Source: Haematococcus lacustris (lineage: Eukaryota; Chlorophyta; Chlorophyceae; Chlamydomonadales; Haematococcaceae). From it: a stretch of 64,000 bases of DNA. The notes beneath the pieces are model-generated. The model did no database searches and had not been told where the DNA came from. It saw only the letters and a program-made list of their open reading frames with translations. Made by a program: the position numbers and the translations under genes. The stretch covers positions 1,168,394-1,232,393 of the forward strand of contig JASKMD010000004.1 in the NCBI GenBank assembly GCA_030144725.1, in the 5' to 3' direction. Shown here piece after piece: positions 1-51,600 of this stretch. Each line of letters starts with the position of its first letter. Position 1 is the stretch's first letter.

Positions 1-1685
1 GTCTGCCTCTCTCTAGCACCACAGGTGTGACCCAAGCCACCACTCAAGGGTTAGGGTTAGGGTTAGAGTGACTCACACTCCACAATTAACTCGCCCTTGC
101 TCACTCCCTCCTCTGCCAGGACCCCGTAGCCTCTCTACCCCAGGTGGGTCAGCCGCAGCCGGCACTGCACCCCCTGCTGCTGCAAGCGGGCCAGAGCCAT
201 GCGGCCCCTGCAGCCGGCAGCAGCAGACATACACCACACACCCATTGCGTGGCTACGTGACGATTGCTTGTAGCAGCCTGGCCGGCCCTTGCAGCAACCA
301 TCACAGTAGCTTACCAATAGGCTGTACCACATCCCTTGAGAATGCTGCCGGCAAGCTGACAATGCGCCTGCTGCCTGGAACACATCCTGGTCGATGTAAT
401 GCATATGTTTCTTTCCCAGCGCATTGTCTAGCCTAAGGGTGCTAGTACCCAGGACAAGATGGGTTTCTGCTATCGTTCATCTGTGTCTGTCTGCTGTGGA
501 AGAGGCAGGTGGTAGGTAGAGGTAGAGGTAGATAGGTAGGAAGAGGTAGAGGCAGGTGGTAGGGTGTGTGGGTCCAGAGGCCTGGCTCTGACTCACTGCG
601 TCTTGCCACACCCGCTGGCATGGCAGTCACAGTGGTCCTTGGCAAAATCAAAGTTCAACTGCAGGGGGGCCAGACGACCTCCATCCCTGTGGACAGCAAT
701 AGGGGCCACGAGGATCAGGGGCAGGGGCAGGGGCAAGGGCAGGGGCAGGGGCAGGGGCAGGGGCAGGGGCAGCCCCTACCCTGATGGCTGCCGGCTGCCC
801 TGCTGCTCTGCTGCTGCCCTACCCTGACCGGCTGCCCTGATGCCCTGCTGCTGCCCTACCCTGCCCGGCTGCCCTGCTGCTGCCCTACCCTGACCGACTG
901 CCCGGCTGCCCTGCTGCTGCCATACCCTGCCGGCTGCCCTGCTGCTGCCCTGCTGCTGCCCTACTATAACCGACTGCCCGGCTGCTGGTGGCAGGGCAGC
1001 TGCTGCTGGCAGGTGAGGCAGCTGGTGTTGGGTCAGCTGCTGCTGGCATGTGATGTTGCTAGTGGCTATTAGTGGCCACGGTGATATCTATTCGCGTGGC
1101 CGCCTGGCTTCGTGAAGCACAACAAGGCTGTGCCTCAGCAAGCGATGGAACACTCCACGGTGCTCAGTGGCTTCTGCATGTGACCCTCACCTTCTGTGAC
1201 GCTCGTGTTGCTCAGCGGCTCTGGCTTGGCATCGTGTTGGGACAAGCATGGCAGTGCGAAGCCTATGGCAGCATTGCAACACAACATAGCAAGCATTGAC
1301 AGCACAGCCCTCACGGGCGTAGCCTTGGCCCTTATGGGCAGGTTAATTGGCACATGGTCTGCTGCCCTGGTCAACTATGCCTGCTAGCAATGTGCCCCTC
1401 CCATGATCCAGGGATGCTGCAGCTCCAGCCCCAGGACTGCCTCCACCATGTAGTGAGGTTGTGCCATGTCGAAGCAAGCCCACAATATCAGTAAGAGCAG
1501 CAATTGCAAAGCTGGCAGGAGCAGCAACATAAGCCGATGTAGGGCCGATGGTGTGCCTCTGCTCGCAATACTTCATGCATACGACGCAGCGGTTTCACCA
1601 TCAATCCTTCAATTATCACATTTCTTCCACCGCGGCATCAGGGCTTCACTTGCTTTACGAACTGCTCCCGACGTGACATCGGGCC
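1..1685. other. No gene supported; repeats only
   Basis: I see no coding exon I can defend in this stretch. It starts with a short interstitial telomeric motif (three GGGTTA units near 50-66), then a GGGGCA hexamer run at about 717-772 and an imperfect minisatellite at about 784-985 whose units combine CGGCTGCCCTGCTGCTGCC and TACCCTGA-type pieces. Short open frames exist on both strands but are low-complexity and share no recognisable domain. It probably contains the 5' flank of the gene starting at 1686. Confidence 0.5.
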
Positions 1686-40336
<38,651 letters not shown>

Positions 40337-40517
40337 TAGGGGACGGGTGCGAGATGGCGTGAAGCCAGCTTTCCAGTCTCGCAGCAAAAGCCATGATCGG
40401 CTTGGCTGGTTAGGCTTTGGCAGCTTAGAAGCCTTGCAAGGGCCACAGTTGCCCAAGTTGGTTTAGAATGCTGCGTGTAGGGTGGTGGCTGGGCATGGGT
40501 ATGGGTAAAAGCATGAG

Positions 40518-41017
40518 NNNNNNNNNNNNNNNNNNNNNNNNNNNNNNNNNNNNNNNNNNNNNNNNNNNNNNNNNNNNNNNNNNNNNNNNNNNNNNNNNNN
40601 NNNNNNNNNNNNNNNNNNNNNNNNNNNNNNNNNNNNNNNNNNNNNNNNNNNNNNNNNNNNNNNNNNNNNNNNNNNNNNNNNNNNNNNNNNNNNNNNNNNN
40701 NNNNNNNNNNNNNNNNNNNNNNNNNNNNNNNNNNNNNNNNNNNNNNNNNNNNNNNNNNNNNNNNNNNNNNNNNNNNNNNNNNNNNNNNNNNNNNNNNNNN
40801 NNNNNNNNNNNNNNNNNNNNNNNNNNNNNNNNNNNNNNNNNNNNNNNNNNNNNNNNNNNNNNNNNNNNNNNNNNNNNNNNNNNNNNNNNNNNNNNNNNNN
40901 NNNNNNNNNNNNNNNNNNNNNNNNNNNNNNNNNNNNNNNNNNNNNNNNNNNNNNNNNNNNNNNNNNNNNNNNNNNNNNNNNNNNNNNNNNNNNNNNNNNN
41001 NNNNNNNNNNNNNNNNN
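40518..41017. other. Assembly gap, 500 N
   Basis: Exactly 500 N, so the true length is probably unknown. It separates the SMCHD1-like gene from the MCAT gene and very likely holds the latter's first exons. The sequence just right of it is a CCCTCCCC-rich run (41018-41057). Confidence 0.98.
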
Positions 41018-41414
41018 CCCTCCCCCTCCCCCCTCCCCCTCCCCCCTCCCCCTCCCAGCCAGGCCCCCCTCCTCCCCCCCCTTGCAGCCCACCCAGCCAT
41101 TGCCACTGCAGCCCGCATGACCCGCATACCCAGTACCCCCCTTGGTCGCCTACGCAACACCCACCCTCCCCACCCCACACTTTGCAGCCCACCCCGTTGT
41201 AGGCGCTTCAGCTGTCAGCGTGAGCCGCCTCCCCAATGCCCCCAAGAGCTGCCCCACTTCACAGCAAATCCTGCTCACCTCTGCCGCGACAGCCCTGCTT
41301 GCCCCTACACTGGCCCCTGCACTGGCCCCTGCTGCCACCCATGGTGCAACCCCTCCCAACTGCCAGCCGCCAACTCCCAACTGCCAACCGCCAACTCCCA
41401 ACTGCCGGCTGCAG

Positions 41415-43950
41415 ATCGTCAAGGTCCGGGCCCAAGCCATGGCTCAGGCAGCCAGGACTGGGCCACCTCACGGCATGCTCTCAGTGGTGGGCCTGGCTGA
41501 CGCTGACCTGCAGACCTTATGCCAGTGAGTGGGAGGAGGAGTGAGATGCATGAAGGAGTGTGAGAGTGAGAGTGAGAGTAGTATCATCACACACTGCAGT
41601 CATTGTCACTCCTTTCCACACCTACTGAAATGTGCATGGTAGCATGACGAAAGCAATCAAGCAACAGGCCAAGTGAGTTTGGATTGCTCAGCATGTTATC
41701 TTGCGTATGCTGAGTTGGTTTGTGTGGCCTCACGTGATGGCGTTCTGGCGTTATGCCGCTCTGCCATCATCGTCACCATCCTTATCCTCATCACTATCAT
41801 CACCACAAAGGACATGGCAGCATGGCCAAAGCAGCATCATCACTATCACCACCATCAGCATCATCATTAGCACCACCACTGCATGGCACTAGCCTGTTGA
41901 CGCTGCAGCCAAGGCACCCAGTGCCAGCCACTCCAGGCTTGCTGCCCGGTGGTCCCCCTCTCTGCAGGCAGGCCAGGCAGGCGGTGCAGGTGGAGGGCGG
42001 CACCGTATGCCAGCTGGCCAACTTCTTGTTCCCGCAGGTAGGTGTGACGCCAGGCAGCTGCTCTCACTCCTCACTCCCCCTAGGCAGCCAAGCAACCAGG
42101 CAGTTGATCAGCTGGGCAGTTGAGCAGTTGGGCAGTTGGTTCGATGGCTAGCCTAGGCAGGTGGCGCACCAAAGGCCAGGCAGCCGCTGACAGACGCCCC
42201 GCCAGGCGGCCAGGCAGGGCCTGCAGGGCATCAGGCCTGCAGGCCCCTGCACACAGCAGGGTCAGCAAGGGGGGTCGAGGGGGAGGCAGGGTATCGCAGC
42301 ACACAGCAATGGGGATGGAGGGGGCAGCAAGGGGAAGGAGGGGGCAGGCGTGCGGCCAGGTGGGGGACAGCACCACCCCCTCCCGCCCCCGCCAGGCTGT
42401 GCCCCACACGCTCACCACGCCTCCTGCAGACCCTTGCACCAGGTGGACAAGCAAGCCAACCAGGCAGGCAGGCAGCTGGGCTAGGCTCATGCCCCTGGCC
42501 AATGGGCTGAGGGAGCCTGATACCCCTGTGGCCGCAACAGGCACCGCTTGAGCAGGGTGGTGCAGGGCTGCAGTAGGCTGGGCAGACCCTTGCACAGGGC
42601 AGGCAAGGCCCGGCTCATGCCCCTGCTCGTGGGCTAGGCTCATGCCCCTGGTGTAACTCAGGCAAGCAGCTGGGTTGGGCTCGCGCCCTGGCTCATGGGT
42701 ACCATGGGCTGAGTAAGGCCCATATCCCACAACAGGCATCCCTTGAGTCCCTTCCCACAACAGGGGTTTCTCCTCACCCTGTCCACCCTCAGCCGGCCAC
42801 CTCTCATGGTGCACAAGCAGCCGGGGGCCGAGGATAAGCAGCCCAGCAGCAGTTATACTAGGCTGATGGCAGGAGTGGCGTGAACCCACCATCGGTACCA
42901 TGTCTGGCTGCAGGGTCGCGTGGTGTCGGGCCACTCAGCCGCCCTCAAGCATGTGGCCGAGCAGGCCATGGCGCGGGGGGCGCTGAAGGCGCAGTGAGTC
43001 CTCCTGCCTCACATAGGGTCAGGGGCAGGGTCTAGGGGGAGAGCGGCAGGGGGAGGAGGGGGCAGCAGGGGGAGGGAGAGGGGGCAGCAGGTGGAAGGGG
43101 AGGGGGAGAGGGCAGCAGGGGGAGGGGGAGGGGGGGGAGGGGGAGGGGGGGGAGGGGGCAGCAGCCTCACACTGCTCTGACACCACCTCGTGCATGCGCT
43201 ACCTCACCCAGCAGTATGCCAACCGATGGCTGTTGGGGAAGCCTCACCCCGGTTTCCTAGTGTGGGCCCAGTCAAGCCTAGGGGTCCAGTGGCTATCAGT
43301 AGTGAACATCGACTATGGGGTACAACCCCCTACGGGTACCCGTAATGACAGCCTTCTGTGTGTGATTGCACGGGGCGGCTGCGAAGCAGCCCCTTCCGTG
43401 ACGGCTGCGCGCAGTCAGCCCTGCTGCGCCCTCGTCCAGGCGAGAGCAGGGTGCCCCACAGCTGCCCGACAGCAGCCCTGCCCTGCCCTGCCCTGGCCTG
43501 CAGGATGCTGACTGTCAGCGGCGCCTTCCACACCCGACTCATGCAACCAGCCAGGGATGCGCTGTCTAAGGTGGGCTGGGGGGAGTAGGAGGCAGCGCCT
43601 GTTGAGGGGGTGGGGTCATGGGGCCCAGGGTTCCCAGGGGGGGGTCAGGGGGTCTGGGGGAGGCTCAGGGGCTCAGGGGGGGCTCAGGGTCCGGCTGCAG
43701 GGTCTGGACGAGAGTGTGAGAGAGAGTGAGAGTGTAGGAGTGTGCAAGAGGCTGGTCCCAGAGGGCGGAGCCTTCAGGATCTTGCACAGCAGCTGCCCCT
43801 GGGATTGTTTGGAAACAGGGTCAGCAGGGTGAGGGAGTGGTCCTGAGCTCCGTCAGGCCGGGGTATGGTATCGCATTCAGGGCTAGTTCCACCCTGTGTG
43901 CGCCTACCTGCTTGCTTACCTGCCTGCTTGCCTTCCTACCTGCCTGCTGA

Positions 43951-44014
<64 letters not shown>

Positions 44015-44879
44015 CCAGCCAGCCAGCCTGCCCTGCCACCTGCTGCCCTGCCTGCCTGCCATCCTACCTGCCTGCCTGCCTGCCTGCAGGCCCTGGCCGC
44101 CGCCACGCTCCATGTGCCCCGCCTGCCGGTGTACTCCAACGTCACGGCGCAGCCCTTCCCTGCCCATGACCCCGCAGCCATGAGGGAGCTCTTGGCCCGG
44201 CAGCTGGTGGAGCCAGTGCAGGTGGGGGAGAGGGGGGGACAACGCAGGGGTCCCGCAGGGAGGCAACATGGGGCAGCTGGTGAGGGGCTGCCTAGGGGGT
44301 GTGGGGGTGAGGGGGAAGCAGGGAGGGGGGTGCAGTTAGGGTTAGGGTTGACCCTCCCTTGGCTGGGGAGGAGGGGTGGTTAAGTGAAAAAAGGCATGGC
44401 ATGGCTGGCATGGCTGCTGTTCCAGCATTGCTCTGGACTGGACAGCACTGATGGAGCCAGTGCAGGTAGAAGAGGGGAAAGGAGGGTCCTTAGGGAGGCA
44501 ACATGGGGCAGCGGTGAGGGGTGGGTAGGGCGGTGATGACGTTGAGTGTGACCCTGGTGGTGGCGGGTTGGCTGGCTGGGCAGGATGGGTGGGGTAGAGG
44601 GAAAAGCACGACATACGGCATTGTGTTGCTGTTCCAGCACTGCTCTGTGAGTACCCATGAGAGGTTCAGGAAATGCCTGCCGGTCAAGCCTGGCAGCTGG
44701 CTGGTGCTGTCGTGCAGTGGGAGGGTACCCTCAAAGCTCTGATTGAGGCTGGCAAGCAGGCTGCTGGCGGGGCGGGCCCGGCGCGACTCACCGAACTGGG
44801 TCCCGGCCAGCAGATCAAGGCCATGGTCCGCCGACTTGACGGCGACGCTTGGAAGGCATTTACCAACATCGCAGCATAA
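41415..44879 (+). CDS. Malonyl-CoA:ACP transacylase (FabD/MCAT), 5' end missing
   Basis: Transfers malonyl from CoA to acyl carrier protein, feeding fatty acid synthesis; in algae the enzyme is plastidial. Six exons join in perfect phase: 41415-41524, 41968-42037, 42914-42993, 43504-43570, 44090-44221 and 44718-44879 (TAA). Family landmarks in order: VRAQAMAQAA, GMLSVVGL, VCQLANFLFPQGRVVSGH, VSGAFHTRLM with the catalytic His, LPVYSNVTAQPF, LLARQLVEPVQWEGTL and the C-terminal LTELGPGQQIKAMVRRL. The GQGSQ start, the GHSLG nucleophile and any transit peptide are absent and should lie in or next to the gap. The last intron contains a partial tandem duplication of the 44090 exon's 3' edge. Confidence 0.9.
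43918..44089. repeat. TGCC tetranucleotide-rich array
   Basis: Mostly TGCC units with TACC and AGCC variants, running right up to the acceptor of the MCAT exon at 44090. Confidence 0.9.
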
Positions 44880-45688
44880 GGCGGATGTCGCGCATCCTTT
44901 GTCAACAGGAGGTTTACGGCATGGACGCGCACCCACTACGGGAGCTTGGTTACCCAAACAGATCAACAGCTCTCGCGACATGTCGGTGACCATGACGTAA
45001 CGCATTGGCGGGCTACAGGAGCATTGGCCTTCACCGACGTCCAACACCGACGTCTTCCCTGTATCGATGTCTCTTGCATGCCATATTTCTCGTCTTCACC
45101 CATGGCCCATGATGCATGGGGGCCGTCTGCATGGGGGCCGTCTGTGCCGTGTGTGTTGGGTTTCCCCTTCCATTGGGCTGAAGCTGTTGCCAGACCCACT
45201 GAAGAGCATGAGATGATGGTCATAGCCGCCCTGCCCGTCTAAGGGTCAGCAGTTCCGAATACCGTGTCGTACCCCTCAGGAGTCAGCAAATCCTACTGGC
45301 GATCCTACTGCCGTGTACGGTGTAGGAGCATCAGACAGGAGCGGCTCATTGTCGAGCGGCTGCCGAGCCTGGAGCTGCCGAGGAGCGGTTGCTCCAGTCG
45401 TTGCGCCGGGCGTTCAGTTGGGTCGCTTGGGCCGCGGCCTGCAGTCGCGTGCGTGGGACAAATGGCCATGTGTGACAATAATGATAAGCCGTCTTAGGGC
45501 GCATTCCTATCGGCGAGGCGAGGCGGCGAGTCTACATGTCCCTCTAATCGCCCCCTAAATTAGCCACATGGAGCGTCGTCTCTCCCCCATCGCGTCCGTA
45601 CCGTACCGGTGAAGGAGGCTGGTGGTGATCGAAAGTTTGTGAGCGTCTGGAGGAGCTGGTCGATGGTACACGCCTGTTTCGGCCTGAT
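44880..45688. other. Tail-to-tail intergenic region
   Basis: Lies between the MCAT stop and the SHIPPO-like stop. Less GC-rich and less repetitive than the rest. I see no exon, RNA gene or clear TGTAA signal in it. Confidence 0.5.
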
Positions 45689-48600
45689 CTACGACAGCCT
45701 AGCGAAGCCACGAGCCATACACATTTGCCGCCAGCTGCCCCACAGGTGGTCCCACGCTGCTGCCAGTTGACCTACCTGCATTGCGGCAGAGTGCTGCTCC
45801 AGGTCCTTGGCGCTCCGGGGTGGTAGGCCCCGGGCACTGGCTGCAGACGCTGACCCTCCCACTGGGCTGCCACTCGGGCCTCCAGGCCAGGGCTTTGGGA
45901 GCGGGGGCAGCAGCGGCCCTGCTGCCTGCCCAGGACTGGGCCCCTGCATCCCTCCTCCGGGCCTGCCCGGCAGCGTTTGGTTTGGCGCCGAAGGCGCGAC
46001 AGTGCCTGGGCCGCCGGTCCGCCTTTGTCCGGTTTCGGGACTGTCGCCGACTGTTTCGCGAAACGCGTCCGACTCTTCCTCGGGGATAGGGAAGATGGAG
46101 GTTGGTTGCAGCGGCAGGCTGTTCAAGTCAACGTGGCTGTCGGGGCCGAAGTCTAAGACGGGGACGGGAGGTGCGGTGCACTCGTACGGCGCGCTGGAAG
46201 AGCGGCGAACCTCCATGCGGTCGCCTGCGTCGCAAACATGACTTGCACCAGCGTTGCTCACCACCTTCGCAAAGCAGCCGTTGCATTACGCGCTATGCCA
46301 TTGTGTGTTGCAGTAACACTGATCGCAACGGCCTTGTTGTGATGAGATGCAGTCCCACCGTATGCAGGTTACGCCCTCGTCCAGCACATTACTCCCCTAC
46401 AACTAGGATTTGCATCATCTGAACTTATCTGAATTTGCATCATCTACTGGCCTCCTTGTGTTTGTTACGCTCTCGACCAGCTGCTGAGGCAGTGTGCGTG
46501 CAGCAGGGTGTGTGTGGCTGCACTTCCCTGCACTTTGTCAAGCTGCTGGAATGGAATGTGCTGCTCATCACACGGTGCTGCGAGGGTGCACCCCCATGGC
46601 TGTGTGCCCCAGCCCCTTTGGCTGCGAGTGGCGTGCCCTCACCGTGTGTGTAGGCCCCGCCATGCTGCTTGGTCCAGGTGGCGCGGAAGTTGTGTGCCAG
46701 GGTGTCCCAGTCCCAGGCGCCGGGCACCTGGCTGACCTGCAGGCAGAAGCAAGCCAAAATAGGCACCCACAGTGGCCTGTTCAAGCACTCCCTGAAAAGA
46801 TGATGCAACGTTTAGCAGGTAGCGACAGGTAACCACAGGGTTCGCGTATCATGCAGAAGCTAGCAAAAGCACAGCAACATGCAGCAGACGGGGGTAGGCA
46901 TTGAGCTGTGCCAATCGGTACCACAGGAGCTTCAGGGGACTAGGGAACCAGGGATTACATTGCCACGGGGGTTACTGGGCCATGCGGTAAAACAAGGCCA
47001 TAGGGGCCAGGGGGTACATTGCCTATCCAAGCGTTAAGGTTGAGCGATGTGCTACAGGTGGTGGCAGGCACCCTCAGCGTCTTAATCAGGCTCTATGGCA
47101 AGGTGCAGCAGAGAGAAGTGTGAGCAGCACCAGCACCAGCAGAGACAGGCGCTAGATGCGGCTGCCTGAGGGGCTGGCTCAGGGCTGAGAGGCTGGCTCA
47201 GGGCTGAGAGGCCAGGGGTGCTGGCAGGCCAGGGGCAGAGGGTTGAGGCAGCAGCCTGTCCTGGTCGCCTGCTTTACACGGTTGCCTAACCCTCATCAGG
47301 CTTCATAACGATTGCAGCAGAGAGGCAGCAGAGAGGCAGCAGAGAGGCAGCAGAGATGCAGCAGTAGAGAGGCAGCCAGCCATGGTCACCTGCTTGCGCA
47401 CAGAGCGAGCTACAGCAGGCGGTGGAGCAGGGGGCTGAGCCACAGGCAGCTGGCGGGGTGGGGAGGGGTCCATGTACCTGCAGTGGCATGTACCCACAGT
47501 CACCTCCATTCCTAGCTGAAGGTCAAAGTGATTGCATCAACTCCATTGAGGTAGCATCAAGGTTGGCAGCACATATCTTCCCTACAGCTAGGGGCTGCGT
47601 TATCTGGACTACCCGGATCTGTTCTCCAAATCTGTTCTTCGGATCTATTCTCCAGATCTGTTCTCAGGATCTGTTCTCCAGGCCAGTACCTAACTCAAGG
47701 CATCAAGGTCAGCCGCCTGCCACTGGCAGGCAGGTGGTGCGGCACTTCGGTAGGAGAGCTGCTGTCATGCACAGAAAGGGCAGCGGAAAGGTGGTGGGAA
47801 GGTGGCATGAGGCAGAACAAGCTGATAATGTGACTGGGAGGTGTAGATGAGAGGTGGTAGGCAGCTGAAGAGGGCAATTCCACATGGGAAAGGGCCAGGC
47901 ATACCAGATGAGCACAGGGCTGAGCAATAGGCAGCTGGGTGGGGTGGGGTAAGCCTGAAAGGGGTAATGGGATGGGGGTGTGAGAGGTGGGGTGGGTCAC
48001 ACCTGGGGGAGGTGCTGAGAGGTGGGCCTGCAGCTGCAGCTCCAGTGCGGGTCCCTGCAGCCGCTGGGGAGGTCTGTGACTCAGCTGCCTGGTCCTTAGG
48101 GGGGGCAGGCTGCAGGCAGGTAGGCAGGCAGGTGGGCAGGCAGGTGGGCAGGCAGGTGGGCAGGCAGGTGGGCAGGCAGGTGGGCAGGCAGGTGGGCAGG
48201 CAGGTGGGCAGGCAGGTGGGCAGGCAGGTGGGCAGGCAGGTGGGCAGGCAGGTGGGCAGGCAGGTGGGCAGGCAGGTGGGCAGGCAGGTGGGCAGGCAGG
48301 TGGGCAGGCAGGTGGGCAGGCAGGTGGGCAGGCAGGTGGGCAGGCAGGTGGGCAGGCAGGTGGGCAGGCAGGTGGGCAGGCAGGTGGGCAGGCAGGTGGG
48401 CAGGCAGGTGGGCAGGCAGGTGGGCAGGCAGGTGGGCAGGCAGGTGGGCAGGCAGGTGGGCAGGCAGGTGGGCAGGCAGGTGGGCAGGCAGCAGCTGTGC
48501 GGCCGCTGTGCCGCAGCACCGTATGGAGCCAAGCAGGGAGGTGGTCAGTCAGGCAAGGAAACGAGTTGGCATTGGTATGCAGCGGGATAGGGTAGGCAGG

Positions 48601-51600
48601 GGTGATAGCATCAAGGGTGAACCCCGCCTTCAGGGACACAGGCGCTGGGCAACCTGTTCCCCCTGCTGAGCCCTCTGCTGCTCCCCAAGCTGCCCCCACC
48701 TATTTGCTACCCCTGGGGCAAGCTTCTCCCCCTCCCACCCTCCTCCTTCGCTTCCCCTGCCAGCCCCCTTAACCCAACTGGCTGCACAATGCGCCCGACA
48801 CTGCTCTTTGCTGCTGCCAGGCCTGCACAGCGAACACTGCTGGCGTCAGTGAAGAGGAGCCCCGGCCCCTTACCTGCACGATGACGGGCACGTGCCAGTC
48901 GATGCCGTGCTGGATGGAGCGACTGACGGACAGCGTCTTGGCATGAGGGTTAGGCCCGATGCGCGCCGCGGTGCCGATCTTGGGTGCAGGGGCGTGGCGT
49001 AGCCCGCTGCTCACGTCCTTGTCAGCGTCGTAATCCCCTGAGCAGGTTGGTGTGGGCTTGCACTGTTTGTGCGCCTTCCTTGTTCTGAAGCATCCAGCAC
49101 TGCTTACTAGCGTGTCCCTGCCACACTGTCTCTGTCTCTACCCTGTCTATACTGTGTTCACCACGCGCTGATCTGCCCCTCTCAGCCCCAGCCCCTGACC
49201 TGCCCCAGCCCCTGACCTGCCCCAGCCCCTGACCTGCCCCAGCCCCTGACCTGCCCCAGCCCCTGACCTGCCCTATCTCCTGACCTGCCCCAGCCCCTGA
49301 CCTGCCCCAGCCCCTGACCTGCCCCAGCCCCTGACCTGCCCTATCTCCTGACCTGCCCCAGCCCCTGACCTGCCCCAGCCCCTGACCTGCCCCAGCCCCT
49401 GACCTGCCCCAGCCCCTGACCTGCCCCAGCCCCTGACCTGCCCCAGCCCCTGACCTGCCCCAGCCCCTGACCTGCCCCAGCCCCTGACCTGCCCCAGCCC
49501 CTGACCTGCCCCAGCCCCTGACCTGCCCTATCTCCTGACCTGCCCCAGCCCCTGACCTGCCCCAGCCCCTGACCTGCCCCAGCCCCTGACCTGCCCCAGC
49601 CCCTGACCTGCCCCAGCCCCTGACCTGCCCCAGCCCCTGACCTGCCCCAGCCCCTGACCTGCCCCAGCCCCTGACCTGCCCCAGCCCCTGACCTGCCCTA
49701 TCTCCTGACCTGCCCCAGCCCCTGACCTGCCCCAGCCCCTGACCTGCCCCAGCCCCTGACCTGCCCCAGCCCCTGACCTGCCCCAGCCCCTGACCTGCCC
49801 CAGCCCCTGACCTGCCCCAGCCCCTGACCTGCCCCAGCCCCTGACCTGCCCTATCTCCTGACCTGCCCCAGCCCCTGACCTGCCCCAGCCCCTGACCTGC
49901 CCCAGCCCCTGACCTGCCCCAGCCCCTGACCTGCCCCAGCCCCTGACCTGCCCCAGCCCCTGACCTGCCCCAGCCCCTGACCTGCCCCAGCCCCTGACCT
50001 GCCCCAGCCCCTGACCTGCCCCAGCCCCTGACCTGCCCCAGCCCCTGACCTGCCCCAGCCCCTGACCTGCCCCAGCCCCTGACCTGCCCTATCTCCTGAC
50101 CTGCCCCAGCCCCTGACCTGCCCCAGCCCCTGACCTGCCCCAGCCCCTGACCTGCCCCAGCCCCTGACCTGCCCCAGCCCCTGACCTGCCCCAGCCCCTG
50201 ACCTGCCCCAGCCCCTGACCTGCCCCAGCCCCTGACCTGCCCCAGCCCCTGACCTGCCCTATCTCCTGACCTTCCCCAGCCCCTGACCTGCTTGCTGCTC
50301 TCCCTAGACACCCTGCCTGCTGCCTGGCCCTCCTACCTGCTGCCCACTGCCCAACCCTTCTCCATTGCTGGCTAGTGCCCTGCCCTCCCTGCCCTCCCCT
50401 GCTGGCCTAGCTCACCTGGTCCCAGCCCTGAGTCAGCGGGGTTGCGCAGCACAGCGGCAATCTCCCTGGCTCTGGTGCTCTCCTGCAGCAGCAGCAGCAG
50501 CAGCAGCAGCACCATCACCACCACTGCAGCCTTGAACAAATTGGCTTGCTGGTGGAACAAACGGATAAACAGGAGCACCAGCAGCACCTGCACCAGCAGC
50601 AAAACCACCAACACCCCCGGCAGCCTGCCCACCTGCCTGGTACCCCCCCCTGCCTGCCTGACGGTTTAAACAAATTGAGCGCATGGCAGTCTGGAAGGGC
50701 CGTCATTTCAGGAGCCTCAGGGGCCAGGGGTAGCAACAGGGACTGGCCATCACCTGCCAGCCGCCAGCAGCTGCAGGACGCAGTATCAGGCTACATGTGC
50801 GGGGGAGGCAGGATGGCAGATCAGGCAGAGTGGCAGTGGGGCAGTCAGAGTGGCAGTGCAGTCAGGTGGCAGTGGGGCAGGTGGCAGTGCAGTCAGGGTG
50901 AGTGGCAGTGCAGTGCAGTACTGGTAGCAGTGGAGGCAGGTAACCATGCAGGAGGGTAGGCGGTGTGTGAGGGGCGATGGAGGTGCGAGCCAGGGCCGGG
51001 GCGCTTGCCTGCAGCCCCATAGCAGCAGCCTGCTCAGTGCCCAAGAAGAAGGGGCCGTCCAGCGAGGGCTGGGCAGGGCGGCGGAAGGTGGTGCGCAGCG
51101 GCTGCCACCCAGGCACCTGCACTCAACAACAGACCTCGCCCTCACACCCCTCCCCCCACACCTCCCCGCTGTTGCCTGCTGTTGCTGAAGAAGAAGGGGC
51201 CGTCCAGAGAGGGCTGGGCAGGGCTAGGGTTGGGTAAGGGTTTGAGCTAGGGTTGGGGCCAGCAGCAGCAGTGAAGTGTAAGGAGGGTGGTCATATTTGT
51301 ATGCTTACACAAGGCCTGCTACATACAAGGCTTAGGGTTAGGGCTAGGATAAGGGCCAACCCTAACCCAAAACTTAGATTGAGCCCTAACCAGCTCCTTG
51401 CATGTGGCAGGCCGTAGGTACGCAAACCAACACGACCACACTCCCCACCCTTTTCTGCTGCTGCTGGCTCGTCGAACCGTCTGTCATGCCATGAACCTTC
51501 TCGCACGTGCTCACACTTGACCCCACCTGGTCACACCTATCGCCCTTACCCAGAGGGCGAGTCAGGGCCCTCTGGGTACCTCACCCATGCAGCCCCCGCT

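Noticed and set aside
50..66. Chromosome end
   Set aside because: Only three telomeric units, followed and preceded by ordinary sequence.
47695..48699. Long minus-strand frames with CPPA or TCLP repeats
   Set aside because: Products of the 12-bp minisatellite, open in every frame.
49022..50311. 429-codon minus-strand frame (VRGWGRSGAGAGQ repeats)
   Set aside because: It is the 17-bp minisatellite read in an open frame; it lies in an intron of the SHIPPO-like gene and overlaps one of its true exons only by chance.
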